Source: DASYML01 sp036399835
GTDB taxonomy: Bacteria; Acidobacteriota; Blastocatellia; Pyrinomonadales; Pyrinomonadaceae
Reading direction: 5' to 3'
DNA: 10,706 nucleotides
Assembly: GCA_036399835.1 (NCBI GenBank)
Contig: DASWMI010000151.1
Coordinates: forward strand, 1-10,706
Of the stretch, positions 6,874-10,706 are shown piece by piece. The notes under the pieces were generated by a model. The model was given only the letters and a program-made list of their open reading frames with translations, was not told the origin of the DNA and ran no database searches. The position numbers and the translations under genes were made by a program. The stretch's first letter is position 1, and each line of letters opens with the position of its first letter.

Positions 6874-8238
6874 TCAAGCTTTCAACTGTTCTTCGCTGAG
6901 ACCGTCGCGCGTGATGGGGAGCGTAACGGAGAAGGTTGAGCCTTTGCCTAAAGAGGACTCGACCGCAATCTTGCCGCCGTGCAGCTCGACCAGTTGGCGT
7001 GTGATGTAGAGGCCGAGGCCCGTGCCCTTCTCGCCACGTGTGGCGCGGCTGCGCGCCTGCTCGTATTTATCGAAGAGGCGCTCGACATCATCCGGCACGA
7101 TGCCGACGCCCGTGTCCTTGACGCTGATGCGGATGCGGCTCTCGGCCTGTTCGACTGCTAATTGGACCAGCCCGCCCTTGGGCGTAAACTTGAGCGCGTT
7201 GGAGAGCAGGTTGACGAAAATACGGCGGAGCTTGGTGCGGTCCGCTTCGATGAGCGGGAGCGTTTCGGGAAGCTGCTCTTCGAGCCTGATGCCTTTCTCC
7301 TGGGCCAGCGGAGCCATCCCCTCGCGTATCTCATCAACCAGCCCGCGCAGGTCGAAGGTGGAAACCTCCAGACGCATCGTGCCGGATTCGAGCTTGGAAG
7401 CATCTAGCAGATCGTTGACCAGCTCGATGAGGGTCTGCGCGTTGCGCTCCATCATGGCGACCATGTTCTTCTGCTCGGGCGTCAGCTCGCCGAGTCGGCC
7501 AGAAGTGAAGAAGCTGATGACGCCGCTAATGACCGTCAGCGGCGAGCGCAGGTCGTGCGTCGTGAGCGCCAGGAATTCCTCCTTCATCTCAGACAGCTCG
7601 CGCAGCTTGGCGTTGGCCTCGTTCAATTCGTGGTTGGTCCGTTCCAGCTCCGCGTTGACGCGTTCGAGCTGCGAGCGCTTCTCTTCAAGCTCGCCGAGGA
7701 CGGCGGCCAGATCGCGGTTCTGTTGCTGCAACTCTTCGATGGCGGCTGTGTCCGCATCGTCGCCAATGCTGGCGCGCAACTCTTCCAGGCGATTCCTGGC
7801 CTCTATGCCGACGGCGCGCGGCAGCCATTTGATAATCGTCACGCGCGTCCCCTCGCCGGGCGCTGTCTGTATATCAAACTCGTCCATCAGCTTGCGCGTT
7901 CCCGAAAGACCGACGCCGAGACCGGAAGAGGATTGATAGCTGCCGCGCAGGATAGAGCGCAAGGTCGTTTCGTCTATGCCTGGTCCATTATCGCGCGCGG
8001 CGATCTGCAGCCCGACCTCCGGACCGCGCTCGGCCAATGCGAGCGAGATCGTCCCGGCCTGCGCATACTCGTAGATATTGCGCGTCACTTCCGAGATGGC
8101 GGTCGTAATCTTAATCTGCGTCGTCGCTTCAAAGCCCATCTCGCGCGCCAGCCGCCGCACGCGGTCGCGCACCTTGATGATGTCAGTCTCACGACGAACA
8201 TAGACTTCGCCGAGCCTGGTGGATTGAATATCGTTCAT
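6874..8238 (-). CDS. RsbT-like ATPase fused to a histidine kinase
   Basis: A 454-residue soluble protein with two GHKL ATPase domains. Residues about 5-140 form an RsbT/RsbW-type domain, with E50 and N54 in SEVTRNIYEYA, DNGPGI (83-88), and GLGVGLSG (106-113). A charged coiled coil follows (about 165-222, heptads of E, L, N and R). Next is a dimerisation domain with the phospho-acceptor H228 in TTHDLRSPL, and then a full kinase ATPase: NLLSNALKF (343-351), DTGVGI (375-380), GTGLGLYITRQL (405-416). There is no membrane segment and no PAS/GAF sensor. The RsbT-like domain takes the place of the sensor, so a stressosome scaffold may deliver the signal. No receiver protein is seen nearby. ATG 8238 follows directly on a repeat array, without a Shine-Dalgarno sequence. 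Confidence 0.9.
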   Translation of the reverse strand: MNDIQSTRLGEVYVRRETDIIKVRDRVRRLAREMGFEATTQIKITTAISEVTRNIYEYAQAGTISLALAERGPEVGLQIAARDNGPGIDETTLRSILRGSYQSSSGLGVGLSGTRKLMDEFDIQTAPGEGTRVTIIKWLPRAVGIEARNRLEELRASIGDDADTAAIEELQQQNRDLAAVLGELEEKRSQLERVNAELERTNHELNEANAKLRELSEMKEEFLALTTHDLRSPLTVISGVISFFTSGRLGELTPEQKNMVAMMERNAQTLIELVNDLLDASKLESGTMRLEVSTFDLRGLVDEIREGMAPLAQEKGIRLEEQLPETLPLIEADRTKLRRIFVNLLSNALKFTPKGGLVQLAVEQAESRIRISVKDTGVGIVPDDVERLFDKYEQARSRATRGEKGTGLGLYITRQLVELHGGKIAVESSLGKGSTFSVTLPITRDGLSEEQLKA

Positions 8239-8243
8239 AAAAC

Positions 8244-8280
8244 AGTCCGAGAGTCTAGAGTCTCTGAGTCTGGAGTCTCA
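8244..8280. repeat. Heptamer-type repeat array, left arm of inverted pair around the four-helix-bundle gene
   Basis: Five units starting with AGTC begin at 8244, 8252, 8259, 8267 and 8274, alternating 8- and 7-base spacing. The first three bases of the last unit's end (TCA, 8278-8280) are also the stop codon of the four-helix-bundle gene. The array begins 5 bases upstream of the kinase start codon. AGTCTAGAGTC (8252-8262) and TCTGGAGTCT (8269-8278) recur in inverted orientation in the array at 8656-8673. Confidence 0.8.
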
Positions 8281-8649
8281 TAGTTTAGACGCTCTAAGAC
8301 GCTGTGCGAGGACGAGTGTCATCCGCGAAATTTCATCAAGGGCATTATATAATTTGGAGAAAGAATTCTGGTCCATATAGTTTAAATCAAGAGCAACATA
8401 TAAATGAGACTGAACTTCAGAGACCGACCCATGAGCCATATTCAAGAAGTTTGCAAACTCCTTGTCGGAATGCCTGCCAAACCCTTCAGCAATATTAGCC
8501 ATGATTGAAACGCTGGCCCGCCGAAGCTGATCGCGTAAGCCATAATCTTTAGCGAAACAATCGCTGGCGGTCAGCTCACAAACCCCTCTTGTGACCTGCC
8601 GCGCCTTTTGCCAGGCCTGTATGTCTTCAAATCTTTTGAATGTCGCCAT
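8278..8649 (-). CDS. Four-helix-bundle protein (S23 / 23S rRNA intervening-sequence type)
   Basis: The 123-residue product matches the small four-helix-bundle family first noted in intervening sequences of 23S rRNA genes and related to the Avd accessory protein of diversity-generating retroelements. Signature parts are FEDIQAWQKAR (7-17), QLRRASVSIMANIAEGFGR (41-59) and FLNMAHGSVSEVQSHLYVA (68-86). No catalytic residues are known for the family; nucleic-acid binding is suspected from Avd. The family-typical N-terminus (MATFKRFEDIQAW) fixes ATG 8649, although the frame stays open into the neighbouring gene. G+C is about 45% by hand count over 8341-8640, far below its neighbours, which suggests separate origin. 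It splits the Rsb cluster and is flanked on both sides by inverted repeat arrays. Confidence 0.88.
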   Translation of the reverse strand: MATFKRFEDIQAWQKARQVTRGVCELTASDCFAKDYGLRDQLRRASVSIMANIAEGFGRHSDKEFANFLNMAHGSVSEVQSHLYVALDLNYMDQNSFSKLYNALDEISRMTLVLAQRLRASKL

Positions 8650-8655
8650 GCTTTT

Positions 8656-8673
8656 GACTCTAGACTCCAGACT
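8656..8673. repeat. Heptamer-type repeat array, right arm of inverted pair
   Basis: On the minus strand it reads AGTCTGGAGTCTAGAGTC, three units at exact 7-base spacing (GACT at 8656, 8663 and 8670 on the plus strand). It fills the 23-base space between the stop of the phosphatase gene (8673-8675, whose first base is shared) and the four-helix-bundle start at 8649. It is inverted relative to the array at 8244-8280. Confidence 0.8.
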
Positions 8674-9713
8674 TATTTTACCACCAGCACGGTCGCGTCG
8701 TCGGCGTTGCGTCCGTAGTCGCGCATTAGGATGCCTGCCAGGAGTTGGGGGCTGCGTTCGAGCAGCCCCGGATAAGAGTTGATGTCCCAAGATTCGCTGA
8801 GGCCGTCGCTGGTCATGACGAGGACCATCCCTTCGGTCCAGGTGTGCGACCAGACTCTGACCTTACCCATGCGCCCGCCGAGCATGCCGTTGACGGGAAT
8901 CAGCGAGAGGGGGTGCGGCGCGTTAAAGACGCGCACGGCGATGTTGCCGACGCCAGCATATTGAAGGCTTCCTTCCTGGCGATCAATCAGGCCGACGCCC
9001 ATCACTGCCCCGCGCGTCGCGCGCAAAGCTTGATGAGCAGCCGTCAGCAGCTGTTCAAGCGATTCGCCCATCCAATCGTCCAGCGTCTCAAGCGCGACCT
9101 CCGCAGCATCGCGCGCACCCTTGCCGTGGCCCAGCCCGTCTATCACGGCGACGAGCAGTTGCCCGTCACGCTCCCTGATAAAGTAAGCATCGCCGTTGAT
9201 ATTCTCATTTGGATGCGTGCGACTCCAAACGCCTATACGTTTGAGTTCGAGAGCTTTTGCAGGCGACTTGTCTTCGCCCGCCCATTTGCGCGCGAGCAGG
9301 GCCGTGCCGTGCGAGGTCCGCTGCGCCGGATAGAGACGGCCCGTCAGGCGCACAGTAGAATAGACTTCAAACTCATCCATCAGGCGACGAATCGCTCCGA
9401 TGCCAGCGCCCAGGCTGCCGCTCGTCGAAACCCCGTCACGAATCGCGCGGTCCATGTTATAGATTCCTGGTCCGGAGTCCCAGTAAAAAAGCTCCAGCCC
9501 GCGCGCTGCGCCGATTGTAGAAGCGTAATGCAGCCACCCGCCGCCCGTCGCATAACGCGCGGCGTTAGTCCCTATCTCCTGCACAACGATGTCTATCTCG
9601 GCCAACTCCGTGTCGCTGAAATCAAAGCGGCTCGCAAACACGTGCACGGCGCGGCGAGCAGTACCCACCTGCGCCTCGTCCCCGATCTCTATAGACTGAA
9701 TCTCCCGCATCAT
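8673..9713 (-). CDS. RsbT-like ATPase fused to SpoIIE/RsbX-type PP2C phosphatase
   Basis: A 346-residue soluble fusion. Residues about 1-140 form an RsbT-like ATPase domain with QEIGTNAARYA (45-55), DSGPGI (79-84) and GSLGAGIGAIRRLMDEF (99-115). Residues about 155-346 form a SpoIIE-type PP2C domain. Its metal-binding aspartates are all present: NGDAYF (D175), VIDGLGHG (D192), TSDGLSE (D303) and DDATVL (D338/D339). By analogy with RsbX of Bacillus, the likely job is to dephosphorylate RsbS and RsbR and so reset the stressosome. A role on an anti-anti-sigma factor, as in RsbU, is an alternative. The start could be either of two adjacent ATGs (9713, 9710); no Shine-Dalgarno sequence is visible, and a repeat array ends 6 bases upstream. 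It follows rsbT after a 102-base hairpin region. Confidence 0.9.
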   Translation of the reverse strand: MMREIQSIEIGDEAQVGTARRAVHVFASRFDFSDTELAEIDIVVQEIGTNAARYATGGGWLHYASTIGAARGLELFYWDSGPGIYNMDRAIRDGVSTSGSLGAGIGAIRRLMDEFEVYSTVRLTGRLYPAQRTSHGTALLARKWAGEDKSPAKALELKRIGVWSRTHPNENINGDAYFIRERDGQLLVAVIDGLGHGKGARDAAEVALETLDDWMGESLEQLLTAAHQALRATRGAVMGVGLIDRQEGSLQYAGVGNIAVRVFNAPHPLSLIPVNGMLGGRMGKVRVWSHTWTEGMVLVMTSDGLSESWDINSYPGLLERSPQLLAGILMRDYGRNADDATVLVVK

Positions 9714-9718
9714 TAAAA

Positions 9719-9813
9719 AGTCCGGAGTCTCAGAGTCCGGAGTCTAGGAGTCAAAAGAAAAAAGCTTTTGGCCTTTGACTCCAGACTCTCGGACCCTCAG
9801 ACTCTGAGACTCC
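9719..9813. repeat. Inverted pair of heptamer-type arrays forming a long imperfect hairpin
   Basis: The left array has AGTC units at 9719, 9726, 9734, 9741 and 9749. The right array has GACT/GACC units at 9777, 9784, 9792, 9800 and 9808. The arms pair as GGAGTCAAA (9747-9755) with TTTGACTCC (9774-9782), then imperfectly, then GGAGTCTCAGAG (9724-9735) with 9802-9813. The 18-base loop contains AAAAGCTTTT. It nearly fills the 102-base spacer between rsbT and the phosphatase gene, abutting both. Confidence 0.85.
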
Positions 9814-9815
9814 TT

Positions 9816-10226
9816 CTAAGTAATCCATCGAACGATGGTGACGCGTGTGCCGCGTCCCATTTCCGATTCGATGTGGAATTCGTCAACGAGCCTTCTTGAG
9901 CCGGGCAAGCCCTGCCCTAGTCCGCGCCCGGTCGTAAAGCCTTCGCTCATGGCGGAATCGAGATTGGGAATGCCCGGGCCGTCATCCTCGAAGATCAGGC
10001 GCAGGCCGCCGCGCCCTGTCCTCTCTTCATTAGTCGGCTGTGCGATGAGGCGACCGCGCCTGGCATACTTGACGACGTTGCGCGCCAGCTCGGAAGTGAC
10101 TGTGGCGAGGCGTGTCTGGTCCAGCATGCGAAAGCCCAGCGCCTCTGCCATCAATCGTACCTGGCTGCGTGCGACGGCGATGTCGTGTTCCGTTTCAAGT
10201 GGGATTGACTTGCTCTCCAAAGACAT
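9816..10226 (-). CDS. rsbT: RsbT-type serine/threonine switch kinase (ATP-binding protein)
   Basis: A 136-residue single-domain GHKL ATPase, the length expected for RsbT. Visible motifs are SELARNVVKYA (45-55; E46 and N50 bind Mg-ATP), FEDDGPGI (79-86), and GRGLGQGLPGSRRLVDEF (100-117), ending in GRGTRVTIVRWIT. In Bacillus, RsbT phosphorylates RsbS and RsbR in the stressosome and, once released, activates its partner; the same kinase role is inferred here. The ATG at 10226 is chosen because it gives the usual RsbT N-terminus and has GGGAG just upstream. The frame is open to 10307, but that would overlap rsbS by over 110 bases. With this start it overlaps the end of rsbS by 32 bases, which suggests translational coupling. 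Confidence 0.87.
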   Translation of the reverse strand: MSLESKSIPLETEHDIAVARSQVRLMAEALGFRMLDQTRLATVTSELARNVVKYARRGRLIAQPTNEERTGRGGLRLIFEDDGPGIPNLDSAMSEGFTTGRGLGQGLPGSRRLVDEFHIESEMGRGTRVTIVRWIT

Positions 10227-10626
10227 CGGCTCCCTGGTACGTCTGCTCGTCATCTTCGGTCGAAATACCAAACTCCGTGCGCAGCAGCCTGAAGCCCTCG
10301 TCCACATTCAAGACCGTGTCCACGCCCTTTAGCTCCAGTCCCAACTCGACCAGCGTGATGGCGACCGCAGGCTGCATCCCGACAACCACCGTCCGCGCGT
10401 CCATGATGCGCGCCATCGAAGCAATATCCGAAAGCATCCGGCCAATAAAGGAGTCCACCATCTCCAACATAGAGATGTCTATCAGGACGCCGCGCGCATC
10501 TGTCCTTTCCAGCTCTCCAAGAATACGCTCCTGTAACTGCAAGACCGTCTGGTCGTCCATGTCCACCTGGATCGGTACAATCAGCACACGGCCCACCTTG
10601 AGAATCGGAATACGCGCACCATTCAT
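10195..10626 (-). CDS. rsbS: RsbS-type STAS-domain stressosome scaffold protein
   Basis: A 143-residue STAS-domain protein. The core GVLIDISMLEMVDSFIGRML (46-65) is nearly diagnostic for RsbS, and the serine in VDSF is residue 59, the same number as the phosphorylated Ser59 of Bacillus RsbS. PIQVDMDDQTVLQLQERIL (18-36) and VVVGMQPAVAITLVELGL (80-97) complete the fold. An acidic tail of about 22 residues (from STEDDEQ) extends beyond the usual 120 or so. RsbS forms the stressosome core with RsbR and binds RsbT. I chose ATG 10626, with GGAG 8 bases upstream. An in-frame ATG at 10680 would add residues encoded by the upstream heptamer repeats and is unlikely. It heads the visible cluster; rsbR may lie just outside. 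Confidence 0.9.
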   Translation of the reverse strand: MNGARIPILKVGRVLIVPIQVDMDDQTVLQLQERILGELERTDARGVLIDISMLEMVDSFIGRMLSDIASMARIMDARTVVVGMQPAVAITLVELGLELKGVDTVLNVDEGFRLLRTEFGISTEDDEQTYQGADVFGEQVNPT

Positions 10627-10646
10627 AAGCTTCTCTCCGATGAGAA

Positions 10647-10706
10647 CAGTTTTCAGTTTTGAGTTTTCAGTTTTCAGCACAGACCAGTTGTCTTTGCTGA
10701 AAACTG
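10647..10706. repeat. Tandem CAGTTTT heptamers with inverted copy, at window edge
   Basis: Four exact or near-exact units (CAGTTTT at 10647, 10654 and 10668; GAGTTTT at 10661) and a decayed fifth (10675) run at a strict 7-base period upstream of rsbS. CAGTTTTCAGCA (10668-10679) is perfectly complementary to TGCTGAAAACTG (10695-10706), leaving a 15-base loop. The right-hand array is cut by the window end. Confidence 0.85.

Larger units (their letters stand above)
374..10123. repeat. Dispersed highly iterated heptamer TGGACCA / TGGTCCA (18 copies)
   Basis: Start positions are: TGGACCA at 374, 1207, 1862, 2583, 4231, 5364, 6372 and 7163; TGGTCCA (same motif, other strand) at 1169, 3290, 3873, 3944, 4410, 6414, 6853, 7981, 8369 and 10117. 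Most extend to CTGGACCAG. Three (374, 5364, 6853) are intergenic. Coding copies fall in different frames, encoding for example L-D-Q, V-Q, W-S, I-G-P and D-W-T, so codon preference does not explain them. From base composition about 1.4 copies would be expected on both strands together. The span given covers the first to the last copy. Confidence 0.75.

Noticed and set aside
7022..8283. Plus-strand open frames of 304 and 242 codons opposite the histidine kinase
   Set aside because: Both are antisense shadows; the first is extremely Ser/Arg-rich, and the kinase motifs on the other strand are complete.
8244..8680. CRISPR array
   Set aside because: Repeat units are only 7-8 bases with no spacers, and no cas genes are present.
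8278..8790. Longer version of the four-helix-bundle gene starting at 8790
   Set aside because: The extra N-terminus overlaps the phosphatase coding region and the repeat array, and the family N-terminus begins at 8649.
8745..9716. Long open frame (323 codons) on the plus strand opposite the phosphatase fusion
   Set aside because: It is an antisense shadow of a gene with complete RsbT and PP2C motifs; the translation is Arg/His/Ala-rich with no recognisable domain.
85..10480. GATAGA/TCTATC occurs about 14 times, against 3-4 expected
   Set aside because: Enrichment is modest, and about half the copies are Ile ATA followed by Asp or Glu codons, so codon preference explains much of it.

Overview
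The window looks like chromosomal DNA of a G+C-rich Gram-negative-type bacterium, most likely an acidobacterium (possibly Blastocatellia). The main clues are a secreted VWA-domain protein of a type especially expanded in Acidobacteriota, an Mpl murein-recycling ligase (Gram-negative-type envelope), and a stressosome (Rsb) cluster with RsbT-like fusions. The taxonomic call is inference from gene content. Coding density is high and no gene-free stretch exceeds 300 bases.

Left part (1-5372). The window opens inside an HD-GYP domain gene (+). It converges, across a strong bidirectional hairpin terminator, on a secreted VWA-domain gene (-). Upstream of that lies pta (-), divergent from a small secreted NTF2/DUF4440-like gene (+). 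A DUF1232 (YkvA-like) gene (+) then converges, with a 6-base overlap, on a GNAT acetyltransferase (-). The GNAT gene sits 19 bases downstream of a stand-alone DICT-type sensory-domain gene (-).

Right part (5372-10706), all on the minus strand. Read in transcription order it runs rsbS, rsbT (32-base overlap), an RsbT-like ATPase fused to a SpoIIE/RsbX-type phosphatase, a four-helix-bundle (S23/IVS-type) gene, an RsbT-like ATPase fused to a complete histidine kinase, and then mpl. Inferred logic: RsbS and RsbT form the scaffold and switch kinase of a stressosome. The phosphatase fusion would reset the phosphorylated scaffold. The kinase fusion would pass the released signal into a two-component pathway. 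No RsbR, sigma factor or receiver protein is visible; RsbR could lie just beyond the right edge.

Two repeat phenomena stand out. First, the heptamer TGGACCA (either strand) occurs 18 times, where about 1.4 would be expected from base composition. The copies are evenly split between strands, lie in different reading frames, and include three intergenic copies, so this looks like a highly iterated genomic motif. Second, three intergenic spaces of the Rsb cluster hold arrays of 7-8 bp units (AGTYTNN) facing each other as inverted repeats. In one of them the AT-richer four-helix-bundle gene occupies the place of the hairpin loop, as if it were the cargo of the repeat element.
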